Source: Hofstenia miamia (taxonomy: Eukaryota; Xenacoelomorpha; Acoela). Taken from it: DNA of 64,000 nucleotides. Below are positions 13,107-23,998 of the stretch, piece after piece. Both the position numbers and the translations under genes were made by a program. The stretch is from positions 1,253,305 to 1,317,304 of the forward strand of contig SCFE01000086.1 of the NCBI GenBank assembly GCA_004352715.1, given 5' to 3'. Under the pieces are notes generated by a model, which was given only the letters and a program-made list of their open reading frames with translations, searched no databases and was not told the DNA's origin. Positions within the stretch are counted from its first letter, which is position 1. Each line of letters opens with the position of its first letter.

Positions 13107-13866
13107 CCTGAAACGAATACATACAAATAGCAAGGAATCTACAAAAATATCGAATCGAAATGTCAATATTATTTAAAAACGCAATGTATTGCCTTTGGCC
13201 TTAACTGCATAATAGGTGTTAAATAGTCACACCTTTTTATTTGAATAGCAAATTGCTAAAATGCGACAGATAAGAACACATATAATTAAGCTAAACAACA
13301 TGCTAAAAATGCGATATTCTTTATTTGTAAAATTCATCCGAAACCTTTGGCTTTACTGTAAATGAGAATTTTAAAGTATAATTTTCAGATTTCAAATACA
13401 AAGCGTGCAATATTTAATGATGTTCCCATTTAAAATGTTTACATTCTTTCAAATGCTTGCTGTTTAAAGCTAAAATGCCAATATTAAAATGCAAAATGCA
13501 TTTTTATTATTATGTATTCCATAGCAAACGTTTTGTCAAATATGAAGCAAGACAAATTTTAAGTTTTGCTCTTTTATAATTTTCAAAAGATATTTAAATT
13601 TACCCTAACTCTTTTTATATTACTGATATCAAGTATTCGATCCAAATTGTACCAAAAAATTATATATTTGACTAAAAGCTTCTGAGCGTATTAATTAATG
13701 AGTCACTTTTATACATTGATTTTTGATTTCACTTAAATATAGAAAAGCAATGAGTAATACTATATACTTAAGTTTATTCCTGTGAATTTTGCTCATTTTT
13801 TTAAAATTGGTCTTAGGTGTGATATATTGACAAGTATTTCCCACAAATCGCTATTTTACTTAAAGT
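13107..13866. other. 5' flank of AP180/CALM, noncoding
   Basis: AT-rich with no recognised gene. The pyrimidine-containing stretch and CAG at 13108-13110 (minus strand) form the acceptor immediately upstream of the ATG. Confidence 0.5.
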
Positions 13867-14857
13867 CTAATGACAACTTTGCGTTTATTGAAACAATTTT
13901 TATAGTTTGTTAACGTTTTTTATAAATAATCAAAGCCTTATTTTGCAAATGCAAAATTAAATTACAAACTGGTTATTAGTATATGCATTCAAAAATAAAA
14001 AACCTGAAGCTACCAAGCCCAGCAAATGAATGGTTATATATAATGATAATGATAATGATAATGAATTATATTTATATATCAGAAATACATCTAACATATC
14101 TCGTATACACAAACAAACGGATTATAGGCTACCAATCACTACTAAAAGGTGCGTAAGAATCTGTCTGGAAATGTCCTTAGGAATTTCTTTGATGAGTGTA
14201 CATCGGAAGCGGGTAACCTTTCCCTCAGACGGGCAATGGCGTAATCCTCTCTTTGGGGAATCATGTCAACAAGTGAGTGCCTGCTATCGGATGATATCTT
14301 ACCATAGAGTTTTCTATCGGCATCATCTACCATTTCAGATATGGTTCGAGAAATGCGAGGAATAATTCCGGCCGTGACAAATTTCTTATGGACTTTATCT
14401 AAGATGTTGAGGTTAGATGAGCCTCCCCAGACGGTAATACCATAATTCAATTGAGAAAGAAACAAAGACTTGTAGAGATTTCTGGCATCATCCACAGAGA
14501 TGGACACTGAACGAAGTTTCTTGATCAGATAAAATGTACGAACTAATCTCTTGGTCAGGGATTTAACATGGTCATTGAATGATAGCCCCTTGTCAATAGT
14601 AATTCCAAGCAGAATAAGTCTGTCCACGCGTTTGATGTCATTTAGAGATGAGGGAAATTGGTATCCTGCTCGAAGCGNCTAATGACAACTTTGCGTTTAT
14701 TGAAACAAATTTTTATAGTTTGTTAACGTTTTTTATAAATAAACAAAGCCTTATTTTGCAAATGCAAAATTAAATTACAAACTGGTTATTAGTATATGCA
14801 TTCAAAAATAAAAAACCTGAAGCTACCAAGCCCAGCAAGTGAATGGTTATATATCAT
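13867..14857. repeat. Flanking duplication around a LINE fragment and a single-N join
   Basis: The segment 13867-14041 (starts CTAATGACAACTTTGCG, ends GGTTATATAT) recurs at 14680-14857 straight after a single N at 14679. In the first copy a LINE tail follows; in the second the sequence continues as CATCAGGCTACG. The second copy therefore looks like the empty target site. Copies differ by a few bases. Confidence 0.85.
14042..14678 (-). mobile_element. 3' fragment of a non-LTR retrotransposon (reverse transcriptase C-terminus)
   Basis: On the minus strand an open frame runs from the contig end (14678) to a stop near 14142. It contains LGITIDKGLSFNDHVKSL and LNYGITVWGG, which match the region just after the palm domain in jockey/CR1-like reverse transcriptases (hydrophobic LGI, then SFNxHV, then YGIxVWG). 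The 3' end carries a short (TCATTA)n tail at about 14042-14065, the kind of simple-repeat tail seen on many LINEs. The 5' part is lost at the single-N join. Sequence differs from the LINE family at 16.7 and 56.1 kb, so this is a second family. Confidence 0.8.
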
Positions 14858-15590
14858 CAGGCTACGTCTTTTAGCACTCTACTAGTTTGATAAAATACCA
14901 AGGATACCAATTAGCTTGTTTAGTTGTATTATTGAAACACTATTACTACCTGATAGCCAGCACGGTGTGATGTCAATCAAAATCGATCCGGAACAATGTC
15001 TGCACTATCAGAGTTAAGTATTGCGCGCCAATATGAAACAAATCGATGTACACGGATCGTACAATGTAAAATAAACGTAGCATGGTACTTCCAAACTCTT
15101 GAAAATTGATCGCTCGTAGCGTGCTGGTGTAAGCAGGGGTTTTATCACGATTGGCTATAAATAAGTAAATTTTAGACTGAGTGCAATAGAATGAGAGGCT
15201 GTGACTAGAAATAACAAATGACCTAAATGAACCCCTACGGGAGGCTACTAATTACTAGTAGCATGCCGGAATAACTGGTTTGAAATCTAACATATTGCTT
15301 TTGATAATGAAGATAACAGACAGGCGCCCACAATTTTTTCCAAGCCCTGTACATTTAAAGGAAGCGGTTTGTGACAAAATCAATACGATTTTTTGAAAAT
15401 CTATGCTTAACACAATTAAATTCTGTTGTTTCTAGTTACTACACTTGAATTACAACGTAGACCATAGACAATACGGTACCATTTTTTATCAAAATGATAT
15501 ATTATATATTTTAGATGTGCTCCGCTTTAATAAAAAATATTTCTGATTGGTTATATACAAGACAACGTCAATGAGAATCGAAAAAGACGA
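14858..15590. other. Noncoding, nothing recognised
   Basis: No exon, no repeat found elsewhere in the window, and no clear terminal inverted repeats. Confidence 0.5.
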
Positions 15591-15681
15591 AAAATATGAT
15601 TGACAAGTTGTTTATCTATCAGTTTACGGCTTGATGTGAGAAGTGAATTCTGCTAGGAAAAATCGAGATAATGCGGCTACT
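15591..15681. repeat. Contig end, reverse complement of 20464-20554
   Basis: About 91 bases, from AAAATATGATTGACAAGTTG to GATAATGCGGCTACT, are the reverse complement of the end of the contig at 20464-20554. Both copies touch contig boundaries (1000-N gap on one side, single N on the other). This is what two overlapping contig ends look like when one contig is placed in the wrong orientation. Confidence 0.9.
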
Positions 15682-15683
15682 CT

Positions 15684-16683
15684 NNNNNNNNNNNNNNNNN
15701 NNNNNNNNNNNNNNNNNNNNNNNNNNNNNNNNNNNNNNNNNNNNNNNNNNNNNNNNNNNNNNNNNNNNNNNNNNNNNNNNNNNNNNNNNNNNNNNNNNNN
15801 NNNNNNNNNNNNNNNNNNNNNNNNNNNNNNNNNNNNNNNNNNNNNNNNNNNNNNNNNNNNNNNNNNNNNNNNNNNNNNNNNNNNNNNNNNNNNNNNNNNN
15901 NNNNNNNNNNNNNNNNNNNNNNNNNNNNNNNNNNNNNNNNNNNNNNNNNNNNNNNNNNNNNNNNNNNNNNNNNNNNNNNNNNNNNNNNNNNNNNNNNNNN
16001 NNNNNNNNNNNNNNNNNNNNNNNNNNNNNNNNNNNNNNNNNNNNNNNNNNNNNNNNNNNNNNNNNNNNNNNNNNNNNNNNNNNNNNNNNNNNNNNNNNNN
16101 NNNNNNNNNNNNNNNNNNNNNNNNNNNNNNNNNNNNNNNNNNNNNNNNNNNNNNNNNNNNNNNNNNNNNNNNNNNNNNNNNNNNNNNNNNNNNNNNNNNN
16201 NNNNNNNNNNNNNNNNNNNNNNNNNNNNNNNNNNNNNNNNNNNNNNNNNNNNNNNNNNNNNNNNNNNNNNNNNNNNNNNNNNNNNNNNNNNNNNNNNNNN
16301 NNNNNNNNNNNNNNNNNNNNNNNNNNNNNNNNNNNNNNNNNNNNNNNNNNNNNNNNNNNNNNNNNNNNNNNNNNNNNNNNNNNNNNNNNNNNNNNNNNNN
16401 NNNNNNNNNNNNNNNNNNNNNNNNNNNNNNNNNNNNNNNNNNNNNNNNNNNNNNNNNNNNNNNNNNNNNNNNNNNNNNNNNNNNNNNNNNNNNNNNNNNN
16501 NNNNNNNNNNNNNNNNNNNNNNNNNNNNNNNNNNNNNNNNNNNNNNNNNNNNNNNNNNNNNNNNNNNNNNNNNNNNNNNNNNNNNNNNNNNNNNNNNNNN
16601 NNNNNNNNNNNNNNNNNNNNNNNNNNNNNNNNNNNNNNNNNNNNNNNNNNNNNNNNNNNNNNNNNNNNNNNNNNNNNNNNNNN
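15684..16683. other. Assembly gap (1000 N)
   Basis: Exactly 1000 N, the conventional size for a gap of unknown length. It precedes the truncated LINE body at 16684. Confidence 0.99.
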
Positions 16684-18703
16684 GCTATTCTCTTGAACAA
16701 CTTGTATTTTCTCCTACTTCCAGCTTCTCCCTGCTTGAATTGGTTCTGTACTCTCACCCCAATTACTTATTCGACATATCTGTAATCCCTGTTCCTGCTA
16801 AGCTGTCAGATCACTCATTCGTCCGCCTCAATCTGTCTGTCAACTCTACTTCTCCATCTGCTCCACAATATGCTCGATTTAACAGTGACTTTCTATCACT
16901 TAATGCTGCTCTCTCAACTTCGCTCCCCATTTTTAGTGATTCATTCACAGTTGATGATTGGTTCACCTTACACCAAGATATTTCTTCTTATGTTCCTCGT
17001 CGGCGGAAAAGGCGTGCTGCTTCTCTTCCTTTCTATTTCTCGTCCCTTACTGTACACTATTTGAATAAATTGGAGTCTTACAAACGCCATTCTGGTACTA
17101 CTGCTTCTCCGAAGCTGGCTTCTCTCACAGAAGATGTTATCAATTTTATGGAACTTGTCAAAGTCCCCTTTCTGTCTAGCGTCTCGTCCGGTTCTCTTCA
17201 TTCCAAGCCTGAGCTCCCCAATTTGAGATGGAATCTTCTTTCTGCTCACTCTGACCTGGAGAAAGCTGATCTGTTCAACACGTATTTTGCCTGTAACTTC
17301 TCTGAACCTGTCTCCATGTGCCCTGGGCTTCCATGCTGCAACCCCCCTGCTAATCCGACTTGTGGTATTGACTTCAGTGCCCATGATATTTCTCTCATGC
17401 TTAAATCTTGCAAGTTGTCTGGTCCTTGCTATCCTGACGGTGTCACTCCCTTTGTAATTCATAAAACCTCCTCCACGCTTAAAATCCATTTAAAGCAACT
17501 TTACTCCTTCACTTTCTCCTCTAAGCACTATACCGCCTGTTGGAAGACATCTTAGATTTCCCCGCTGTTAAAATCTAATCAGCTTCCCTGCTCACAGGTC
17601 ACGTCCTACCGCCCAATAGCTATTCTATCTCGACTGGCTATCATCTTTGAACGCCTTGTTTTTCGTTATGTATTCCCAAATTATTCGTCACCTCATTTCT
17701 TTGAACTGTTCGAGTATCACCTGACCAATCATCACTAATGTGTCAAAATCAAATTGTCTATCTCTTCTTCTGTCCAAGTTATAAGTGGTGCTCCTCAGTG
17801 TTTGCTGTTCTTTTCTACCTCGTTGCCATTAACGACCACTCTCATTCTGTTCTCAACTCGTCTATTGTATGTTGATGACACTGCGATTTCTTATTTTGGC
17901 TGGTCTTTTGCTTCTAACATTTCTTCTGATCTTGAGCACTTGTCTACTTGGTTCTCATCTTGACTTTAGCGCTACCAAGACATGTGGTATATCTTTTTCT
18001 GTGGCTCCCCTTCTGATTTGCCTCTACCTGTGAACTTTGCTCCTCTCATCACACACATCTTAGGGTTCAACTTGCTACAAACTTAAATTGGACTGGACAT
18101 GTGTCTTTGCGTCTCCACAAAGTTAATTCCGTAATGTTCCTTTTAATACCTCGTCCGCTGTGAAACTCTCTTTGTTCAAATCCATTCCTCGCGCCATTCT
18201 TCTCTACGCGTCTCCTTGTTGGTGGCCTTCTCGTGCTTTGTTCCACTCCATGGAACGTTTCCAGAAATGCGCTTTCAAATGGATTTCCCCTTTGGCCTAT
18301 AAAGACACTGCTGAAATTCTTGACTCTTCCACTGTTACTCCACTTTCATGCCTGTGATCTCCTCCTGGTCAATAGTTTACTGACTCATAAGTTAGACCTT
18401 GATCCATTTGATTTTATCTCAATCTACTCATGCTGATGGTGCTGTCACATTCTCTCAAGAAACATCACACCCTTCACTTATTTTTCAATCGTGTTTTTGT
18501 CTCTGCAAATTTCTTACTGACTCTAAATCCTGCAACTGCCATTGGTTTTTTTTACTCGCCCATGACCTTCAAGAAATCTTTGAGTCTTTCCTCTTCGATG
18601 TTCCTTTGTCTCACTCTGACTACTCATCCATCTGCTCATACTTCATCCTGTGTTTTGTTCCGTCCTAACCAGCTAAATAAAGTCTTTCATTATTATTATT
18701 ATT
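16684..18703 (+). mobile_element. Non-LTR retrotransposon family A, copy 1 (endonuclease end plus broken reverse transcriptase)
   Basis: The protein begins inside the apurinic-type endonuclease (KLSDHSFVRLNL, the SDH motif near its end). It passes a linker and enters reverse transcriptase (LKSCKLSGPCYPDGV). An in-frame TAG follows CWKTS at 17553-17555 and a TAA lies at 17736-17738. The frame then continues through SYRPIAILSRLAIIFERLV to VISGAPQ and the catalytic YVDD. Between the SYRPIAI block and GAPQ only some 25 residues remain, where this enzyme class normally has about 100 including palm motif A. The LLF-IND block after GAPQ is frameshifted. The element ends with AATAAAG and an ATT tail at about 18685-18703. 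Copy 2 at 56.1-59.6 kb has the same lesions. Confidence 0.88.
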
Positions 18704-18704
18704 A

Positions 18705-19340
18705 TAACGTCGATGGCACTGGTTTGTTATACACACAAACACGAAATGCCTCACTGGTTACAGAGGAAGAAAAAAGGAACAGAAGTCTATGCAGACAATG
18801 AACTTCGAAGATAAGAATTACGTTACTGGTGGTGGAAGGTGAAAAACTTCCGCTTATTGTCAAAAAGCCCAAGAGTTTTCAAAAATGTAAAAAGTCTGCC
18901 TCTCCATATTACAGCCAGTAAAAAGCGTGGATGGATGGCGAAATTTTTACAAAAATTTTGAGCGAAATGAATTAGGAATTTCAAGAGCAAAAACTTCACA
19001 TACTTTTGTTTGTTGATAACTGCACTGCCCACCTACAAATTGAGCTTTCAAATATCGAGCTCATATTCTTCCCGGCGAATGTTAATTCAAAGTGTCAACC
19101 AATGGACATGGGGATAATTAGCTGCTTGAAAAGGCACTACAAATTGTGATCTAGAACGATTGCCAGTAAGTTTGCTAACTGCTATGAATATATTGAAGAA
19201 ATCTTGGAAGAGAGTCACCTCAGAACTGTTTTCGGAAAGCAGGTTTTCTGGCGCCATTAACTGATTTCGAAGTTAATGTAGAAGAGGAAATGGAGGAATA
19301 CGATGACGATTTTGTACCAACATATGAGGTCAATTTCTTT
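18705..19340 (+). pseudogene. Tigger/pogo transposase, C-terminal half, broken
   Basis: Starts directly after the LINE tail with codons for YNVDGTGLLYT, which correspond to the Tigger YNADETGLFY segment. It continues through GEKLPLIVKKPKSFQKCK and the strongest block, FVDNCTAHLQIELSNIELIF followed by SKCQPMDMGIISCLKRHY, the DDE-domain signature of the CENP-B/Tigger/jerky class. Several stops and frameshifts interrupt it, and an acidic tail ends at FVPTYEVNFFLRE. The N-terminal half is at 23999-24430 on the opposite strand. The LINE insertion separates codons for KPEDI from YNVD. Confidence 0.85.
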
Positions 19341-20234
19341 CTGAGAGAATAGGTAGCATTATGATGTTTTTGTGTCACTATTAAGAAATTTCAGCCTGAA
19401 AAAAATGATTCCTCTTCAGCTCTCAAAATGAGAATAATAATAGAAAAGCATTGTAATCAGTAAAAATTGTATACACTGGTAATTCACATTCTATCTGCAA
19501 ACATTCGTGAATAACATTCTATTATCTACAGACTGTTTCAATGAAAGATAGACTATATGCTTAATGGAAAAAGGCCTCAACTGATTCTCAATACAAAAAA
19601 TTTCTTATGTAATATAGTAAGACATGGTTCACTAAATCAACTATAATAGAAAGAATTGATCATAGAAATGAATAAAAACCAATCTAGAATAAACAAATTT
19701 TAAAAAATAAATTCATAACATAGCCATTTTTAAAAATGTCAGCTTTAAAATTACACAAATTTCAATACATAAAAACAAGGAATTTTACGTTTACTAGAGT
19801 TGAGTAAGCGGAATAATCAAATAAAATATCTTGAGTTGGTAATTACCACTTCGTAATTTTGAGACTATACATTTAATCATGGACCTCGGATGTCAACCAT
19901 CAGCTGTACACCCCATGTCACGTCCTAATACATCCGAGGTACATGTATTATACTCAACTTATTGAAAGTTAGAACAGATTTTTGCCTACACTTATCTTCT
20001 AATATTAAATAAAATTCTCAAATGCACCTAAGATAAATTAAGCTATATCAAGACAACGGTAAGAATCATAGTACAATTGCTAACATATTTAAGTTTTTAA
20101 CAATGTATGTAAATAAATTATGATGCAATTTCGGCGGATTTACCACTGCAATACGTAACACTAAATTTAGTTACACAAGTGCAAGTGTGCTTAAGTCTAT
20201 TAATGAATCATTTCAAATATCCGCAAAACTAGAT
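19332..20234. repeat. Direct repeat, copy 1
   Basis: From AATTTCTTTCTGAGAGAATA this segment is repeated at 21237-22052 with an offset of about 1905 bases and only scattered differences. Near 20145 copy 1 jumps straight to CACTGCAATACGTAACACTA, which in copy 2 lies some 577 bases further on (22630). It begins inside the last codons of the Tigger remnant. It includes a short hairpin (19878-19946). Confidence 0.88.
19876..19946. repeat. Short inverted repeat able to form a hairpin
   Basis: CATGGACCTCGGATGT near 19879 and ACATCCGAGGTACATG near 19930 are near-perfect reverse complements around a loop of about 35 bases. The same hairpin recurs in the second copy at about 21785-21855. Confidence 0.7.
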
Positions 20235-20310
20235 CTCACAGATGATTTCAAAAAACGTTACCTCATGCCGGTAACATATTTGAATGATAGAATCGGATCC
20301 GTTCATTGCG
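20146..20310 (+). other. Unrecognised open frame, copy 1 (partial)
   Basis: The frame reads AIRNTKFSYTSASVLKSINE, then a Lys/Asp-rich stretch, and ends in VHCDEL and a stop. The matching frame in copy 2 begins earlier, at about 22575, after a plausible TTTCGCAG acceptor, and is cut off by a gap at 22720. The composition looks protein-coding but I do not recognise a family. It may be a terminal exon of an unknown gene or part of a repeat. Confidence 0.3.
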
Positions 20311-20403
20311 ACGAATTATAAAGAAAATAAATATTGTCAATTCCATGAACAGTTATTTCTGCTCAGTTTTTATACCAACTCAACACTACAATTTTCAGAG
20401 AAT

Positions 20404-20463
20404 AGGGCGGTTTACACGGGGCAGATGATCCAGCAAAAAGCGACTGATGCGGATAGCCGCTTT
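20404..20463. repeat. Possible DNA-transposon terminus
   Basis: GGGCGGTTTACACGGGGCAG following TA, with internal GCGGATAGCCGC-type repeats, resembles the ends of Harbinger-like elements. No matching opposite end was identified, so this is tentative. Confidence 0.35.
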
Positions 20464-20554
20464 AGTAGCCGCATTATCTCGATTTTTCCTAGCAGAATTC
20501 ACTTCTCACATCAAGCCGTAAACTGATAGATAAACAACTTGTCAATCATATTTT
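20464..20554. repeat. Contig end, reverse complement of 15591-15681
   Basis: Partner of the inverted overlap described at 15591-15681. A single N follows at 20555. Confidence 0.9.
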
Positions 20555-20555
20555 N

Positions 20556-20991
20556 CAGGTATATTTTGGGGCAATTTGCGAAATAATTCATTCTTTATTC
20601 ATGTTTTATAGCCGCATTTTTAAAATGATATTTTGTTTTTCAGTACAGTAATATAGACGAGAATATAAAAATACCAAAATGTGCCAGGATTTCTGATTAT
20701 AATATAATATATGCATATTTTATTCTATGGACTAGATGGAGTATGAATTCCGAGAAAAATGCCCTGATTTATACCTACTTCGAGTTCAACCTTGTTTGCA
20801 CACAGAAGGGCCAGGAATATGCTCGAATAGTACCAAAACCAACGGCAAATGTTTTGAGCACAATTACGAGAGTACTGTAAAGTGTCTCCAACTAAAATTA
20901 TCCAAATTATGCAAAATAATTACTTCCTAATATTGATTCGATACATCAGTTTTTTGAAAAATTATATAATACACATTTTTAATATTATTTA
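20556..20991. other. Noncoding, nothing recognised
   Basis: Start of a separate contig after the single N. One 64-codon frame at 20736-20930 has no recognisable motif and is probably accidental. Confidence 0.5.
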
Positions 20992-21200
20992 TTACCTCTG
21001 TCATGGAGGTTATGTTTTTGGTAGTGTTGGTTTGTCTGTCTGTTAGCAACTTTACGGAAAAAGTAATAGATGGATTGAACTCAAATTTTCCCCAAAGGCG
21101 GTTCTCCGCCCAAGGAGGAATCCATTAAATTTTGGTGTGGATCCGGGGGACACAAGCTGCGTGGCGGAGGTCTGCGCTTTTCGAGTGCTTTTCTAGTTAA
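20992..21200 (+). repeat. Dispersed repeat of the 'CCTCTGxCATGGAGGTTATGTTTT' type
   Basis: This GC-richer block begins TTACCTCTGTCATGGAGGTT, passes GTTTGTCTGTCTGTTAGCAA and TTTACGGAAAAAGTAATAGA, and ends in GTGGCGGAGGTCTGCGCTTT. From memory, near-identical modules are scattered through many animal genomes, especially marine invertebrates. I see no coding or terminal-repeat structure that defines its class. Confidence 0.6.
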
Positions 21201-21236
21201 TCTTGAAATGACAACCAAGGATTTTAGGGAATAAAA

Positions 21237-22720
21237 AATTTCTTTCTGAGAGAATAGGTAGCATTATGATGTTTTTGTGTCACTATTAAGAAATTTCAGC
21301 CTGAAAAAAATGATTCCTTTTCAGCTCTCAAAATGAGAATAATAATAGAAAAGCATTGTAATCAGTAAAAATTGTATACACTGGTAATTCACATTCTATC
21401 TGCAAACATTCGTGAATAACATTCTATTATCTACAGACTGTTTCAATGAAAGATAGACTATATGCTTAATGGAAAAAGGCCTCAACTGATTCTCAATACA
21501 AAAAATTTCTTATGTAATATAGTAAGACATGGTTCACTAAATCAACTATAATAGAAAGAATTGATCATAGAAATGAATAAAAACCAATGCAGAATAAACA
21601 TAAATTTTAAAAAATAAATTCATAGAATAGCCATTTTTAAAAATGTCAGCTTTAAAATTACACAAATTTCAATACATAAAAACAAGGAATTTTACGTTTA
21701 CTAGAGTTGAGTAAGCGGAATAATCAAATAAAATATCTTGAGTTGGTAATTACTACTTCGTAATTTTGAGACTATACATTTAATCATGGACCTCGGATGT
21801 CAACCATCAGCTGTACACCTCATGTCACGTCCTAATACATCCGAGGTACATGTATTATACTCAACTTATTGAAAGTTCGAACTGATTTTTGGCTACACTT
21901 ATCTTCTAATATTAAATAAAATTCTCAAATGCACCTAAGATAAATTAAGCTATATCAAGACAACGGTAAGAATCATAGTACAATTGCTAACATATTTAAG
22001 TTTTTAACAATGTATGTAAATATATAATGATGAAATTTCTGCGGATTTACCAATGAAGTTGCATATTACATGTATATTGTATGTGAATGAAGTTAACGTT
22101 ATAAGGTATTTCAATTTATTCAATGAAAAATGACCTCAAACAACTACATATATTGGCTGCAAAAATGTCGAGAAAATTAATATTTCGAAACAAACATGCT
22201 GTTAAATTACATCTCACATTCATTTTTGTTATTTCAAAAAGCTAAATGAAAATTGATCAACAAAGCCATTAGGGTGTATATCAAAAAATAGGAAATATAC
22301 TTTAACCCTAGCTCTTCACTCAAGCAATGAAATTGTATTTAACTTCATTTTTTGAAATAATTTTAAGGATTGGAGTTAGGGTTAGGCTGCGGTTAGACTA
22401 TGTGATTGGTCACGCGTGATATTACATTATATTTTGTGCTTTTAAAATATTGTAATCAACCTATAAAACAAAATCAACTGTTGGGCATTCATTATTGTGT
22501 TGAAAGTAATGATAGCATTAGAAAACAATTGGTTTAACTCTTTTTGGTATTTATTTTTGAAAAATTTCGCAGAAAGACTCGGAGAAGCCTAAATCTACTT
22601 CGAATACCTCATGCTTTACAAAAAAAGAACACTGCTATACGTAACACTAAATTTAGTTACAAAAGTGCAAGTGTGCTTAAGTCTATTAATGAATCATTTC
22701 AAATATCCGCAAAACTAGAT
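21237..22720. repeat. Direct repeat, copy 2, with an extra segment of about 577 bases
   Basis: 21237-22052 matches 19332-20145 and 22630-22720 matches 20145-20234. The interval 22053-22629 is absent from copy 1. The left flank also differs: copy 1 is preceded by Tigger coding sequence, copy 2 by the dispersed repeat. This could be another allele or a second genomic copy placed next to the first by scaffolding. Confidence 0.85.
22575..22720 (+). other. Unrecognised open frame, copy 2 (cut by gap)
   Basis: After TTTCGCAG the frame reads TRRSLNLLRIPHALQKKNTA and stays open to the gap at 22721. It overlaps the frame of copy 1 with one amino-acid difference (Lys for Thr) in the shared part. Basic and serine-rich; no domain recognised. 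Confidence 0.3.
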
Positions 22721-23720
22721 NNNNNNNNNNNNNNNNNNNNNNNNNNNNNNNNNNNNNNNNNNNNNNNNNNNNNNNNNNNNNNNNNNNNNNNNNNNNNNNN
22801 NNNNNNNNNNNNNNNNNNNNNNNNNNNNNNNNNNNNNNNNNNNNNNNNNNNNNNNNNNNNNNNNNNNNNNNNNNNNNNNNNNNNNNNNNNNNNNNNNNNN
22901 NNNNNNNNNNNNNNNNNNNNNNNNNNNNNNNNNNNNNNNNNNNNNNNNNNNNNNNNNNNNNNNNNNNNNNNNNNNNNNNNNNNNNNNNNNNNNNNNNNNN
23001 NNNNNNNNNNNNNNNNNNNNNNNNNNNNNNNNNNNNNNNNNNNNNNNNNNNNNNNNNNNNNNNNNNNNNNNNNNNNNNNNNNNNNNNNNNNNNNNNNNNN
23101 NNNNNNNNNNNNNNNNNNNNNNNNNNNNNNNNNNNNNNNNNNNNNNNNNNNNNNNNNNNNNNNNNNNNNNNNNNNNNNNNNNNNNNNNNNNNNNNNNNNN
23201 NNNNNNNNNNNNNNNNNNNNNNNNNNNNNNNNNNNNNNNNNNNNNNNNNNNNNNNNNNNNNNNNNNNNNNNNNNNNNNNNNNNNNNNNNNNNNNNNNNNN
23301 NNNNNNNNNNNNNNNNNNNNNNNNNNNNNNNNNNNNNNNNNNNNNNNNNNNNNNNNNNNNNNNNNNNNNNNNNNNNNNNNNNNNNNNNNNNNNNNNNNNN
23401 NNNNNNNNNNNNNNNNNNNNNNNNNNNNNNNNNNNNNNNNNNNNNNNNNNNNNNNNNNNNNNNNNNNNNNNNNNNNNNNNNNNNNNNNNNNNNNNNNNNN
23501 NNNNNNNNNNNNNNNNNNNNNNNNNNNNNNNNNNNNNNNNNNNNNNNNNNNNNNNNNNNNNNNNNNNNNNNNNNNNNNNNNNNNNNNNNNNNNNNNNNNN
23601 NNNNNNNNNNNNNNNNNNNNNNNNNNNNNNNNNNNNNNNNNNNNNNNNNNNNNNNNNNNNNNNNNNNNNNNNNNNNNNNNNNNNNNNNNNNNNNNNNNNN
23701 NNNNNNNNNNNNNNNNNNNN
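22721..23720. other. Assembly gap (1000 N)
   Basis: Exactly 1000 N. The sequence to its right starts inside the 5' end of LINE family A on the minus strand, so the gap stands for missing LINE body. Confidence 0.99.
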
Positions 23721-23998
23721 CATCTGCACTGTAGGAGAACATTTGAGATTGTAGTGAGGAAACATCGGAGGAAAGCTTTGTGAGGGATTCAGACATGGAT
23801 GATATGACACCAGGGCCATCATTGGAGGACGGAGTCGAGGTAGAGAGAGAAGTGACAACTTGGTGCAGCTACGAAATGATGGCGTCTTTCTTCAGACCAC
23901 CAACAGCCGAGGCAAACTGGGCATCACTCAAATTTTTGAGGTCGGACAGCGAAATTGTAGTAGGCATAACTGAAATCTAATAGACTGCATAATAAGCA
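23721..23998 (-). mobile_element. Non-LTR family A, 5' end
   Basis: On the minus strand this is the start of the family A protein (ISLSDLKNLSDAQF, then VGGLKKDAIISLL-like sequence and serine-rich residues), matching 59,280-59,578. The element starts near the TTATTATGCAG at about 23990 and is preceded by Tigger coding sequence. The remainder lies in the gap. Confidence 0.85.

Noticed and set aside
12714-13166. Single unspliced 150-codon frame across the AP180 start
   Set aside because: It reads through a 39-base intron and past a splice donor; the spliced model matches CALM much better. The residues before MSGQS lie upstream of a CAG acceptor.
15643-16785. Long open frames of 340-400 codons around the N gaps at 15.7, 22.7 and 24.8 kb
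   Set aside because: They consist almost wholly of N and carry no information.
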